Below are positions 7,757-16,998 of a DNA stretch of 64,000 bases, one piece after another. Where the stretch lies: contig CAYNRR010000005.1 in NCBI GenBank assembly GCA_964400015.1, positions 1-64,000 on the forward strand. The letters run 5' to 3'. The notes beneath the pieces were generated by a model, which saw nothing but the letters and a program-made list of their open reading frames with translations, was not told the DNA's origin and ran no database searches. A program made the position numbers and the translations under genes. Numbering within the stretch: the first letter of the stretch is position 1; every line of letters starts with the position of its first letter. This stretch comes from UBA1234 sp964400015 (GTDB lineage Bacteria > Bacillota > Clostridia > TANB77 > UBA1234).

Positions 7757-9754
7757 TTATTTTTCTTTTTTAGTTTCTGCAATAACAGATATAAGCATTT
7801 TCTTAACATCTTCAACTTCTGCATTTTCAATTTGAGCACCGGCAATCATCATATGACCACCACCACCAAATTTTTCAAGAATGATTTGAACGTTATGCTC
7901 TCCATTTGAACGCCCACTTATATATACTTTATTATCATATTTAGATAAAACAAATGAACATTCTATTCCACTCAAATTCAATAATTCATCTGCTGCTTGA
8001 GCAGTTACTTGAATTTGATTATCTATTCCTTCTGGACAAAGTGCAATTGCGATATTATCAAAAACGATTTCTGAGTTACGTATAACATCAGCAATAGCTA
8101 CGTATGTATCAACATCGTTTTGAAAAGTTTTTGTAATTGCAGCTACATCTATTCCTGTTTTCTTTAAATATGCTGCCGCTTCAAATGTTCTAACACCAGT
8201 TTTTTGAATAAAGTTTTTTGTATCAGTTAAGATACCTGCATATAAGCATTCTGCTTCTAGTGTAGTAGGAACTATTTTCTTTTCAGAATATTGTAAAAGT
8301 TCAGTAACAAGTTCGCTTGCAGAAGATGCATAAACTTCATGATACGTTAAAACTGCATTATCAATTCCATCTGTACTTCTTCTGTGATGATCTATTATAA
8401 CAATCTTATTAGCTGAATTTAAAACTTTCACAGAATTAACATAGTCTTTTAAATGAGTATCTACAATAACAAGTAATGTTTCATCATTTATTTTATTCAA
8501 AACTTGTTCTTCTGGCAAAAGAACATTTTGATAATTTTCATCTCTTTGAATTTTTTTGCAAAGTCCGTCTATTGCTACGCCATAATCATTAACAACGATA
8601 TACGCATCTTTGTTTAGATTATTTGCCATTCTATATATACCCATTGCAGATCCTAAAGAATCAGCATCCATATTTTGATGTCCCATTATTACAACATTTG
8701 TTGATTCTTCCATTAGTTCTATCAAAGCTTGCGAAATAACTCTTGGTTTAACCTTAGTTGTTTTTTCAACTTCTTTAGTATTTCCACCAAAGAACTGATA
8801 TTTTCCATTCTTTTTAACAACTGCTTGGTCTCCACCTCTACCTAACGCTACATCTATAGTTGCTAAAGCATTTTGAAACTTTTCTAAATTATTACATTCC
8901 TCAACTACCATACCTAAGCTAAGTGTTACAGGAATTTTATTACTTAAAGAAATTTCTTTTATTTCATCTAAAATTGTAAATTTTTGTTCTATGAAATCTT
9001 TCACATATTTCTTTTCAAAAATCATTAAATATTTATTTCTATCTAAACTTGTCATTATGCCACCAGTAAATGCAAACCAATCTCTAAGTTTTTTCTCAAC
9101 CGTAGCAGTCAATTGTGGTTTATCTGTATCTATCATACCTTGTACAAGTTCATCATAATTATCTACCATGACAACAGCAACAGCATTTTTTGAATCATCG
9201 TATGCTCTAAATAGTCTGTAATAATCTGTTCTATCAATAAAATATAGCATCAATACACTTTCTTTATCTCTAGAGCGTCTTTTCTTTAGATTCAATAAAT
9301 TGCCTAGAAGACGATAATGTTTGTCGTGTATATTTATTTCTTTATCAATTCCGATAAACATTTTGTCATATTCTTCATTTAGCTCTTTAATAACATTCTC
9401 CATATACTTTTGTTTGTTTATTCCTTTAAACATTAACTCAAGTTCATTGTTATTCCAAAGAATTTCACCTTGTTGATTTACAACCATAGCTGGTATTGGA
9501 AAATTCAAAACTGTTTCATCAGTCTTTAATTTTAAAATAAAGCTATCCATCGTGTCTATTATTCGGTGTTTCATATCTTGATTTTTTCTATATGTTAGAA
9601 ATAAAACATATGCATAAATCACAATGGCTACTAGTATTGTTACTGGTGCTATCTTTACACTTAAGAAACACATATATATTAAAATCAATAAAATCAATAT
9701 TAAATACATTTTATATCTTGGTACAAATATATCTCTGAATTTAATTTTTTTCAT
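7757..9754 (-). CDS. gdpP: Cyclic-di-AMP phosphodiesterase GdpP
   Basis: Membrane-bound enzyme that hydrolyses cyclic di-AMP and so influences potassium balance and cell-wall stress. The 665-aa product has two N-terminal membrane helices (about 13-55), a PAS-like segment (LNFPIPAMVVNQQGEILW), and a degenerate GGDEF domain. The DHH domain has GHQNMDADSLGSA near residue 355 and IIDHHR near residue 425. The C-terminal DHHA1 domain has GRSNGEHNVQIILEKFGGGG. The DHH metal-binding residues are intact, so activity is expected. It is first in the gdpP-rplI-dnaB unit and is preceded by a good promoter. Confidence 0.95.
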   Translation of the reverse strand: MKKIKFRDIFVPRYKMYLILILLILIYMCFLSVKIAPVTILVAIVIYAYVLFLTYRKNQDMKHRIIDTMDSFILKLKTDETVLNFPIPAMVVNQQGEILWNNNELELMFKGINKQKYMENVIKELNEEYDKMFIGIDKEINIHDKHYRLLGNLLNLKKRRSRDKESVLMLYFIDRTDYYRLFRAYDDSKNAVAVVMVDNYDELVQGMIDTDKPQLTATVEKKLRDWFAFTGGIMTSLDRNKYLMIFEKKYVKDFIEQKFTILDEIKEISLSNKIPVTLSLGMVVEECNNLEKFQNALATIDVALGRGGDQAVVKKNGKYQFFGGNTKEVEKTTKVKPRVISQALIELMEESTNVVIMGHQNMDADSLGSAMGIYRMANNLNKDAYIVVNDYGVAIDGLCKKIQRDENYQNVLLPEEQVLNKINDETLLVIVDTHLKDYVNSVKVLNSANKIVIIDHHRRSTDGIDNAVLTYHEVYASSASELVTELLQYSEKKIVPTTLEAECLYAGILTDTKNFIQKTGVRTFEAAAYLKKTGIDVAAITKTFQNDVDTYVAIADVIRNSEIVFDNIAIALCPEGIDNQIQVTAQAADELLNLSGIECSFVLSKYDNKVYISGRSNGEHNVQIILEKFGGGGHMMIAGAQIENAEVEDVKKMLISVIAETKKEK

Positions 9755-9780
9755 AGTTTCCTCCCTAATATTATGCCTAT

Positions 9781-9809
9781 ATTTTATACTTTAAAATGTA
9801 TAATGTCAA
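9781..9809 (-). promoter_or_regulatory. Promoter of the gdpP operon
   Basis: On the minus strand TTGACA (9804-9809) is followed 17 bases later by TAAAAT (9781-9786). An alternative TATAAA lies at a 15-base spacing. Confidence 0.7.
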
Positions 9810-9881
9810 TCTATATAAAGTACTGATTTTTAGCTATTTGCACGGAATTTATTTTGCTATTTTTTCTTCATTTTTTTAAGT

Positions 9882-9915
9882 AAAAAGGCGAAATAATACT
9901 ATAAATTATTTCGCC
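9882..9915 (-). terminator. Intrinsic terminator after the DUF951 gene
   Basis: A perfect 11-base stem, GGCGAAATAAT (9887-9897) with ATTATTTCGCC (9905-9915), is followed by a T run in the minus direction. It ends the tig-clpP-clpX-DUF951 series. Confidence 0.9.
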
Positions 9916-9925
9916 CCATTTATCT

Positions 9926-10105
9926 CTATGTTAATTTCTTTTTAATACTCTTTAATGCCTTTTCTCTTTCAAGCATAACTATATGTCCACACCCTAAGCA
10001 TTTTAGTTTAAAGTCTACACCCACACGAGTAATTTCCCAATTCTTACTTCCACATGGATGTTGTTTTTTCGTTTCAACTACATCGCCAACTTGATATTCG
10101 TTCAT
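9926..10105 (-). CDS. DUF951 family small protein (59 aa)
   Basis: Short gene found by translating the gap after clpX. It encodes 59 residues beginning MNEYQVGDVVETKKQHPCGS. The body has KCLGCGHIVML, giving one upstream Cys (HPCG) and a CxGCG pair that resemble a small zinc ribbon. This matches the DUF951 family, 60-70-aa proteins of unknown function common in Firmicutes. A GGAGGG ribosome binding site lies five bases before the ATG. The gene starts 24 bases after clpX and ends at a strong terminator, so it is the last member of the tig-clpP-clpX transcript or a partner of clpX. An RNA- or nucleic-acid-binding role has been suspected for such proteins, but nothing here proves it. Confidence 0.9.
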   Translation of the reverse strand: MNEYQVGDVVETKKQHPCGSKNWEITRVGVDFKLKCLGCGHIVMLEREKALKSIKKKLT

Positions 10106-10129
10106 ATGTTCCCTCCAACCTACGAGATT

Positions 10130-11467
10130 TTATGAAGCTGAATCTACATCTTTAATTTTAGTTTTTTTAGCTTTTTTTACTGGAACTGTAACCTTTGCCA
10201 TTGTGTCTTTTACTGTGTCATATACTAACTTTGGTGCTGCCATTTGCATAACTGTTTCTTTAGTAATTATACATTTGGCAATCGCTTTATTTGTAGGTAT
10301 TTCAAACATTATATCTCTCATTGTTTCTTCGAGAATAGCTCTCAAACCTCTTGCACCAGTTTTTCTTTCAATTGCTTTATCAACAATAGCATTTAAAGCT
10401 TCATCTTCAAACTCAAGTTCAACACCATCAAGTTCAAACAACTTTTTATATTGCTTTACCAAAGCATTTTTTGGTTTAGTCATTATATCAATATAAGCAT
10501 CTCTTGAAAGAGGTTGAACAGTAGTTATTACTGGCAATCTACCAACAAATTCAGGTATTAGTCCAAATTTAACTAAATCTTGTGGCAATAATTTTTCAAG
10601 CAAATCTTTTTCTTTTGCCTCTTCTTGTTTTTCAATTTCAGCACCAAAACCAATGTTTTTCTTGCCAATTCTAGCATTTATAGTTTTATCTAAACCTTCA
10701 AATGCACCTGCACAAATAAACAATATATTAGTAGTATCAATTTGCAAAAATTCTTGATGTGGATGTTTTCTACCACCTTGAGGTGGAACAGAAGCAACAG
10801 TACCTTCTATAATCTTTAAAAGTGCCTGTTGAACACCTTCTCCACTAACATCTCTAGTGATTGATACATTCTCAGATTTTCTAGAAATTTTATCTATTTC
10901 ATCAATATATATAATACCTTTTTGTGCTCTTTCTACATCATAGTCAGCTGCTTGAATAAGTTTTAACAAAATATTTTCAACGTCTTCTCCAACATACCCT
11001 GCTTCTGTAAGTGCTGTAGCATCAGAAATAGCAAAAGGTACATTTAATATTTTAGCAAGTGTTTGTGCTAAATATGTTTTTCCACAACCTGTTGGACCTA
11101 ACATCAAAATATTACTTTTTTGAATATCGATTTCATCTTCTTCATTTCCTTCAGCAACAGCCTCTTGATGATTTATTCTTTTATAATGATTGTATACTGC
11201 TACAGCTAAAGACTTTTTAGCTGAGTCTTGACCTATTACATATTCATCAAGCTTTGCTTTTATTTCAGCAGGTGTAAGCATTACAAATTCATTATCCTCT
11301 AATGCATCTTCATATTCGTTAACTTCATCTTCAATTATATTTGAGCAAAGACCTATACATTCATTACAAATATATACTCCTGGTCCTGCAATTATTCTTT
11401 TAACAGCATCTTGAGGTTTACCACAAAAAGAACATTTTACATTTTTGCCATCTTCATATTTTGCCAT
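10130..11467 (-). CDS. clpX: ClpX, ATP-binding subunit of ClpXP protease
   Basis: AAA+ unfoldase that feeds tagged proteins to ClpP. The 445-aa product starts with the four-cysteine zinc-binding domain (C12, C15, C34, C37). Walker A is GPTGCGKT near residue 120, followed by the pore loop GYVGED. Walker B is IIYIDEIDK, and the conserved GVQQALLKIIEGT segment follows. The C-terminal tail is rich in Lys and Ala (KKAKKTKIK) and longer than usual. A GGAGG ribosome binding site precedes the ATG. It lies downstream of clpP, with a hairpin between them that could lower read-through. Confidence 0.97.
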   Translation of the reverse strand: MAKYEDGKNVKCSFCGKPQDAVKRIIAGPGVYICNECIGLCSNIIEDEVNEYEDALEDNEFVMLTPAEIKAKLDEYVIGQDSAKKSLAVAVYNHYKRINHQEAVAEGNEEDEIDIQKSNILMLGPTGCGKTYLAQTLAKILNVPFAISDATALTEAGYVGEDVENILLKLIQAADYDVERAQKGIIYIDEIDKISRKSENVSITRDVSGEGVQQALLKIIEGTVASVPPQGGRKHPHQEFLQIDTTNILFICAGAFEGLDKTINARIGKKNIGFGAEIEKQEEAKEKDLLEKLLPQDLVKFGLIPEFVGRLPVITTVQPLSRDAYIDIMTKPKNALVKQYKKLFELDGVELEFEDEALNAIVDKAIERKTGARGLRAILEETMRDIMFEIPTNKAIAKCIITKETVMQMAAPKLVYDTVKDTMAKVTVPVKKAKKTKIKDVDSAS

Positions 11468-11521
11468 TTATTTTCCTCCTTTTCATAGATTATCTTTAGT
11501 ATAAATGTCTATATACAACGA

Positions 11522-11550
11522 TTGTGTAGGAAGTGTAACTCCCTACACAA
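11522..11550. other. Perfect hairpin between clpP and clpX
   Basis: TTGTGTAGG (11522-11530) pairs with CCTACACAA (11542-11550) seven bases beyond the clpP stop. There is no T run in either direction, so it is more likely an mRNA-stabilising or attenuating stem than a full terminator. Confidence 0.6.
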
Positions 11551-11556
11551 TTATTA

Positions 11557-12159
11557 TTATGCTTTTCTTGTCATGATTTCATCGATTAAGCCATATGCTT
11601 TTGCATCTTCTGCAATCATGAAGTTATCTCTATCTGTGTCTTTTTCAATAACTTCTAATGGCTTACCTGTATTTTCACTAAGAATCTTATTTAATTTATC
11701 TCTTGTCTTTAACAAGAATTCAGCATGGATTTTTACATCTGATGCTTGACCTTTTGCTCCACCTAATGGTTGATGTATCATTATTTCAGCATTTGGAAGT
11801 GCATATCTTTTTCCTTTTGTTCCTGCAGCAAGTAAAAATGCACCCATACTAGCGGCCATTCCTACGCAAATTGTAGAAACATCTGGTTTAATGTATTTCA
11901 TAGTATCATAAATAGCCATACCTGCTGTAACTGAACCTCCAGGGCTATTTATATATATATGGATATCTTTATCAGGATCTTCTGATTCTAAAAACAATAA
12001 TTGGGCAACAACAACACTTGCTGTCGCATCAGTTATTTCATCTCCTATAAATATTATTCTATCTTTCAATAATCTAGAAAAAATATCATATGATCTTTCT
12101 CCACCACTTGTTTTCTCAACAACATAAGGTACCAAATCATTCGTTATCATAAAAACCAT
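11557..12159 (-). CDS. clpP: ATP-dependent Clp protease proteolytic subunit
   Basis: Barrel-forming serine protease that degrades substrates delivered by ClpX. The 200-aa product has the catalytic Ser in GMAASMGAFLL, the His in EIMIHQP, and the Asp in DTDRDN. The N-terminal loop LVPYVVEKTSGGERSYDI is typical. Two starts fit: GTT TTT separates ATG codons ending at 12159 and 12150. The second gives an N-terminus closer to the family (MITNDLVPYV), and the AAGGA upstream suits either. It lies between tig and clpX in the widely conserved tig-clpP-clpX order. Confidence 0.96.
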   Translation of the reverse strand: MVFMITNDLVPYVVEKTSGGERSYDIFSRLLKDRIIFIGDEITDATASVVVAQLLFLESEDPDKDIHIYINSPGGSVTAGMAIYDTMKYIKPDVSTICVGMAASMGAFLLAAGTKGKRYALPNAEIMIHQPLGGAKGQASDVKIHAEFLLKTRDKLNKILSENTGKPLEVIEKDTDRDNFMIAEDAKAYGLIDEIMTRKA

Positions 12160-12208
12160 CCTTTCCTCTTACGTAAGTTTTAATATCTATTCAGGATATA
12201 TCTATAAA

Positions 12209-13507
12209 TTATGCTTTTGCTGCATTATCCATAATAAATTTAACTGCTAAATCAAATTTTAATTCTTCTTTAGCGAATTGTTTTAATTGATCTGTTGGAT
12301 TCTTTACTAATTCATCTACATTTGCTCCTGTAGCACCATAGTTTTTAGCAAAATCTCTTAATTTATCTTCTATATCTTTGTCTGTAATTTCGATTTTTTC
12401 TTCATTGAATATAGCTTCTAAAACTAATTTTGTTTTTACATTTGCTGTAGCTCTTTCTTTATATTGTGCTTTGAAATCTTCTATATCTTTTCCCATTAAA
12501 CCTAAGTATGTTTTCATATCCATACCTTGGTATGCAAGTCTTGATTCCATTTCTTTAATATAGTCTTCTACTTCATGGTCAATCATAACTTGTGGAATAT
12601 CTATAGTTGTTGCATCGCAAACAGCTTTAACAGCTTCTTCTTCCATTTCAAATTTAGCTTTTTTCTCATTTTCTTCTGTTAATTTCTTCTTAACATCTGC
12701 TTTTAGTTCTTTTAATGTGTCAAATTCGCTAACGTCTTTAGCAAATTCATCATCGATTTCTGGTAGTTCTTTTATTTTTATTTCATGAACTTTTACTTTA
12801 AATATTGCAGCTTTTCCAGCTAAATCTGCCGAAAAATAATTTTCTGGGAATGTTACATGAACTTCTGTTTCTTCTCCTGATTTTAATCCAACTAATTGAT
12901 CTTCAAAACCAGGAATAAATGTATTGCTACCAATTTCTAATGAGTAATTTTCACCTTTACCACCATCAAAAGCAACTCCATCTACAAAACCTTCAAAGTC
13001 AATTACAGCTGTTGCACCTTTTTCAAGAACTGTATTTTCATCACCATTAACCATTCTTGAATTTTTTTCTGCCATTGCTTTAATTTCAGCATCAACATCT
13101 TTAGCTGTAACTTTGTATTCTTTCTTTTCTAATTTGATTCCTTTGTATTCACCAAGTTTTACTTCTGGTTTTACTGTAACTGTTGCTGTGAATATTAAAT
13201 CTTTTCCTTTACCAATTTGTGTAATATCAATTTCTGGTGTTGATACTACTTCTAATTTATTTTCTTCGATAGCAAATTCATAAGCATCTGGAGCAACTAT
13301 GTTAAAAGCATCTTCATATAAAACAGCTTCTCCAAAATGTTTTTCAACAACTTCTCTTGGCACTTTACCTTTTCTAAAGCCTGGTACTGAAAAGTATTTA
13401 GCATTTCTAAAGAATGCTTTTGACATACCTTCATCAAATTTTTCTGCTTCTATTGTTATCTCTAGTTTCACTAAATTGTTTTCTAATTTTTCTACTTTTG
13501 CGTTCAT
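12209..13507 (-). CDS. tig: Trigger factor chaperone
   Basis: Ribosome-associated chaperone and peptidyl-prolyl isomerase that meets nascent chains. The 432-aa product has the N-terminal ribosome-binding domain with the signature GFRKGKVPREVVEKHFG near residues 44-60. An FKBP-type domain (about 155-245, with DFEGFVDGVAFDGGKGENY and SLEIGSNTFIPGFEDQL) follows, then a long helical C-terminal domain. A GGAAGG ribosome binding site precedes the ATG. It is first in tig-clpP-clpX and has its own promoter. Confidence 0.97.
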   Translation of the reverse strand: MNAKVEKLENNLVKLEITIEAEKFDEGMSKAFFRNAKYFSVPGFRKGKVPREVVEKHFGEAVLYEDAFNIVAPDAYEFAIEENKLEVVSTPEIDITQIGKGKDLIFTATVTVKPEVKLGEYKGIKLEKKEYKVTAKDVDAEIKAMAEKNSRMVNGDENTVLEKGATAVIDFEGFVDGVAFDGGKGENYSLEIGSNTFIPGFEDQLVGLKSGEETEVHVTFPENYFSADLAGKAAIFKVKVHEIKIKELPEIDDEFAKDVSEFDTLKELKADVKKKLTEENEKKAKFEMEEEAVKAVCDATTIDIPQVMIDHEVEDYIKEMESRLAYQGMDMKTYLGLMGKDIEDFKAQYKERATANVKTKLVLEAIFNEEKIEITDKDIEDKLRDFAKNYGATGANVDELVKNPTDQLKQFAKEELKFDLAVKFIMDNAAKA

Positions 13508-13567
13508 TATTATTATCCTTCCTTTTCGATATTATAAATCTTCTTGAGACTTAATCCCGTAGTGGTC

Positions 13568-13596
13568 ATTATATCATAAGACCTTTAGTTTTCCAA
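13568..13596 (-). promoter_or_regulatory. Promoter of tig-clpP-clpX
   Basis: On the minus strand TTGGAA (13591-13596) and TATAAT (13568-13573) are spaced by 17 bases, about 60 bases before the tig ATG. No CIRCE or CtsR-type repeat is visible here. Confidence 0.8.
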
Positions 13597-13683
13597 GTTT
13601 TTTTACAAAAAGAACATTAAAATTATCTTGATATTTCGACAAAAAGATATCAATTCCATATTTTGTAATACATTTGCATACTT

Positions 13684-13720
13684 TGCAAAAAAAGTTGCAC
13701 AAAAAATCTCGTGCAACTTT
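13684..13720 (-). terminator. Intrinsic terminator after the lipoprotein gene
   Basis: AAAGTTGCAC (13691-13700) pairs with GTGCAACTTT (13711-13720). In the minus direction the stem runs into a T run. Confidence 0.9.
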
Positions 13721-13729
13721 AAAATTTAA

Positions 13730-14470
13730 TCATTTATTTTCTATATTTTCAATTAAAACAAATTCTTGTTCTCCAACTTTTCCGTTACCTATTTCATATT
13801 TTTGGAAATAATACACAAGTTCATTTTCGGGTGATATATAGAAATTTCGACTATCAATTTGTAATTTACCATAGAAATCTTTTTCTGATAAATTATAAAA
13901 ATATCCATTATCTCCACTTAGATTCTTTCTTTCATCGTATTCAGCATACATTTTCTGTGATATTTCATTTAAGTAATTGGAATCATTGTAAAAATCAGAA
14001 AGTTTTAAAAGTTCTCCTGCTTTCTTGTCTATTACATAAAATTCTTTTACATATGTTTCATTTTTAGCAGAAATCTTTTTAGCTATACAAAATGAAAAAT
14101 AATATTCATTGTTGCATGTAACATTACATTCCAACGACGGAACAACATCTCCACTCTTTATTTTCTCGCATTCTGCTACCACATCATTATACAAACTCGT
14201 AAGTCTGTCATTTATTATTTTTTGAGAATTCAAATTTTTCATTCCCGATAATTCGTATTTATATACCTGTTCTCCTGAAGGATAATAATCTAATATTGCT
14301 AGCGTAATTTTGCTTCCATCATATTCTTCTTTTTCAATTTTTTGAATTTTCTCACCAGAATCGCCAGATATCACTAAAATGTCGCTATTAACATTTTGTT
14401 TTGTGCTCTGGCAACCAGCTAAAACAAAAATTATGCAACCAAGCACGATAAACAAATTTTTATTCTTCAT
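13730..14470 (-). CDS. Putative lipoprotein, RsiV/DUF3298-like
   Basis: The 246-aa product has a lipoprotein signal peptide (MKNKNLFIVLGCIIFVLAGC) with lipobox LAGC, so it should be lipid-anchored on the outer face of the membrane. The C-terminal half has features of the DUF3298/RsiV family: a segment on the output state (KLSDFYNDSNYLNEISQKMY) followed by a strand-rich part (NFYISPENELVYYFQKYEIG). Some family members are anti-sigma factors that bind lysozyme, but this one has no cytoplasmic domain or transmembrane helix, so that role is unlikely. It is last in a series with the site-2 protease, tsaD and a metallophosphatase. Confidence 0.75.
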   Translation of the reverse strand: MKNKNLFIVLGCIIFVLAGCQSTKQNVNSDILVISGDSGEKIQKIEKEEYDGSKITLAILDYYPSGEQVYKYELSGMKNLNSQKIINDRLTSLYNDVVAECEKIKSGDVVPSLECNVTCNNEYYFSFCIAKKISAKNETYVKEFYVIDKKAGELLKLSDFYNDSNYLNEISQKMYAEYDERKNLSGDNGYFYNLSEKDFYGKLQIDSRNFYISPENELVYYFQKYEIGNGKVGEQEFVLIENIENK

Positions 14471-14482
14471 AAAATTTCTCCC

Positions 14483-15157
14483 TTAATTTATTTTTAGAAG
14501 TTTAAAATTCAAATAGTCACATGAAGTTAAAAAAGTTTTTATTCCTGATATATCAACTAAATTTTCTTCATATTTTGTATGTACATGTCCATAAATCCAA
14601 ATTGATATTGGATAATCTGCTAATGCTTTTATAATTCTAGCATCAGGTGGATAATGCGTTGTAAAGATTATAGGTTTATTCGGTGCAATTTTTTTTGCTT
14701 CATCTAGTGAAAGTTTTGCTCTAAGAATTTCTCTATTAAATATTTTTTCATTATCCTCTGTTTCTTCATCATAATCCCAATATCGCGTACCAGCTATCAC
14801 ATATTCACCTATATCATACGCATTATTATATAAAAATTGTATTTTCTCATAATTATTTGCTTTCACAAATTCGTTCATTTTTTTCGTTGTTGTCCACCAA
14901 TAATCATGGTTACCTTTCAATATTATTTTATTTCCAGGTAAAGAATTTACAAATTCAAAATCCTCTTTCGATTCGTCTATATAAGTTGCCCAAGACAAGT
15001 CGCCAGACAAAATAACAGTATCATCAGGATTAACTTTTTTCATCCAATCATCTTTTATTTTTTCTTCGTATCCTTCCCATTTATCACCAAAGATACTCAT
15101 TGGTTTATCTTTATTACTAAATGACAAATGCAAATCCGATATTGCATATATTGCCAC
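14483..15157 (-). CDS. Metallophosphoesterase
   Basis: Calcineurin-like phosphoesterase of 224 aa. All metal-binding motifs are present in order: DLHLS (8-12), GDLSWA, GNHDYWW, THYPP and GHVHTK. This subgroup (conserved WATYIDE and RYWDYD segments) is annotated as predicted phosphohydrolase, with the substrate unknown. The start is GTG ending at 15157, with a GAGGTG ribosome binding site five to six bases upstream. It lies 25 bases after tsaD and 12 before the lipoprotein gene, so all are probably co-transcribed. Confidence 0.88.
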   Translation of the reverse strand: MAIYAISDLHLSFSNKDKPMSIFGDKWEGYEEKIKDDWMKKVNPDDTVILSGDLSWATYIDESKEDFEFVNSLPGNKIILKGNHDYWWTTTKKMNEFVKANNYEKIQFLYNNAYDIGEYVIAGTRYWDYDEETEDNEKIFNREILRAKLSLDEAKKIAPNKPIIFTTHYPPDARIIKALADYPISIWIYGHVHTKYEENLVDISGIKTFLTSCDYLNFKLLKIN

Positions 15158-15182
15158 TTTATCACCTCTATCTATATATTCT

Positions 15183-16187
15183 CTATTCGCCTATTTTTAA
15201 ATTTGGAACTGCATTCAAATTCAATTTAGAAAACTTGCCTGCTATGAAATTGTTATATCCAGCAGCTGCTATCATTGCAGCATTATCTGTACATAATACA
15301 AGTTCAGGATAATAAACTTCAAAATTATTTTTTTCACCAGCTTTTTTCATTTGCTCACGTAAATAACTATTAGCCGAAACTCCACCTGCAATAGCAACCT
15401 TATTTACTCCAACTTGTTTCACTGCTTTTAGCACATTAGTAATAAGCATTTCTGTTACTGCTTCTTCAAAGCTTGCACACAAGTCATCGACTTGCAAATT
15501 TTCTTTTTCTTTATTTGCTAAATTTAAAACAGCTGTTTTTATACCACTAAAACTAAAATCTAAGTTTTCAAAATATGTACGTGGCAAATTATATGCATGT
15601 GGATTGCCATTTTTAGCTTTTTTATCAATAACAGGTCCACCTGGATAGCCAATACCTAAAACTCTTGCTACTTTATCAAAAGCTTCCCCTACTGCATCAT
15701 CTCTAGTTTTACCTAATATTTCAAAATCTGTATAATCTTTTACATATACCAAATGTGAATGTCCTCCTGAAACTACCAAACAAATATATGGTGGTTTCAA
15801 TTCTTTATGTGTTATGTAATTTGCAGCAATATGACCTTCTATGTGATGAACACCAACCAAAGGTTTTTTACTCGCATATGCTATTGCTTTCGCTGTTGAT
15901 AAACCTACCAATAATGCACCGACTAATCCTGGTCCATAAGTAGGACAAATAGCGTCTATTTCATCTAAAGAAACAGACGCTTTTTCTAAAGCTTCTTTTA
16001 CTACATACGTAATATTTTCAACATGATTTCTTGATGCTATTTCAGGCACCACACCACCATATTTTTTATGAATATCTATTTGTGTAGCAATAACATTTGA
16101 TAAAACTTCTCTACCGTTTTTTACAACTGCAACCGAAGTTTCATCGCAACTTGATTCAATTCCTAAACAAAGTATATCTTTTGACAC
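15183..16187 (-). CDS. tsaD: tRNA threonylcarbamoyladenosine transferase TsaD
   Basis: Catalytic subunit that puts the threonylcarbamoyl group on A37 of tRNAs reading ANN codons, working with TsaB and TsaE. The 334-aa product begins with the ASKHA-fold phosphate loop (GIESSCDETSVAVV). It has the metal-binding motif HHIEGHIAAN near residue 110 and the nucleotide segments VSGGHSHLVY and GYPGGPVIDKKA. The start is GTG with only a weak ribosome binding site, the weakest in this series. Neither tsaB nor tsaE is in the window. Confidence 0.96.
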   Translation of the reverse strand: MSKDILCLGIESSCDETSVAVVKNGREVLSNVIATQIDIHKKYGGVVPEIASRNHVENITYVVKEALEKASVSLDEIDAICPTYGPGLVGALLVGLSTAKAIAYASKKPLVGVHHIEGHIAANYITHKELKPPYICLVVSGGHSHLVYVKDYTDFEILGKTRDDAVGEAFDKVARVLGIGYPGGPVIDKKAKNGNPHAYNLPRTYFENLDFSFSGIKTAVLNLANKEKENLQVDDLCASFEEAVTEMLITNVLKAVKQVGVNKVAIAGGVSANSYLREQMKKAGEKNNFEVYYPELVLCTDNAAMIAAAGYNNFIAGKFSKLNLNAVPNLKIGE

Positions 16188-16205
16188 TTCTATCGCTTCT
16201 TTCTT

Positions 16206-16928
16206 TTATCTCATTATAAAATATGCTATATTTTCAGATATATTTATCATAAAATTACCAATCGTATTAACTACAGGTGAAATCAAAATTGAAGGTATTT
16301 CTGTTAAAAACAAAATGGCAATAATTATTAGTGAATAACGTTCTAATTTCCATATAAATTCTCTTGCTTTTCCTTTTAAAAAATATGCTAAGATCTTTGA
16401 ACCATCAAGTGGTGGAAAAGGTAACAAGTTAAAAGCAAACAAAGATAAATTAAGCTGAGCCGCAAACAATATCATTGTATACATTGTTTGATTCAATATT
16501 GCTGTGCCAGGAAAGAAAAAGTAATATGCAAACGGAAAAAGTATAAACAATATAAATGCCGTTATAAGATTACTAATCGGTCCAGCAAGTGCTACCAACA
16601 TATTATCTCTTGACGGATTCCTAAAATAACTAGGATCTATCTGTACTGGTTTTCCCCAACCAAATCCAGCAAATACTAAACATATCATTCCAACTGGATC
16701 TATGTGAGCTAGAGGATTTAATGTTAGTCTACCTTGATTTTCTGGTGTAGGATCACCCAATTTATCTGCCATTCTTGCATGCGAATATTCATGCACTGTT
16801 AAAGCCAAAATCAATCCTGGTAGCATTAGCAATACCGAACCTATGTCAATCGTGCCAATCACAAGATTTATAAATCCTATAATAAGCATTATATACATAA
16901 TTTTACGCCAATCTATATTACTATACAT
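16206..16928 (-). CDS. Site-2 protease family protein (M50)
   Basis: Intramembrane zinc metalloprotease of 240 aa with about five to six membrane segments. The active-site motif HEYSH lies at 46-50 inside a membrane segment (LILALTVHEYSHA). The second metal-binding motif LLPFPPLDGSKIL is around 165-178. The short form without a PDZ domain resembles the YwhC-type group, which is widespread in Firmicutes and has no settled substrate. GGAGG precedes the ATG. tsaD follows after 18 bases. Confidence 0.9.
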   Translation of the reverse strand: MYSNIDWRKIMYIMLIIGFINLVIGTIDIGSVLLMLPGLILALTVHEYSHARMADKLGDPTPENQGRLTLNPLAHIDPVGMICLVFAGFGWGKPVQIDPSYFRNPSRDNMLVALAGPISNLITAFILFILFPFAYYFFFPGTAILNQTMYTMILFAAQLNLSLFAFNLLPFPPLDGSKILAYFLKGKAREFIWKLERYSLIIIAILFLTEIPSILISPVVNTIGNFMINISENIAYFIMR

Positions 16929-16998
16929 TAAAATCCTCCTTTGTTAATTCATATTAAACATTATTTTTATCTTGCAAATTTTCATAAAAACTCTTTTA

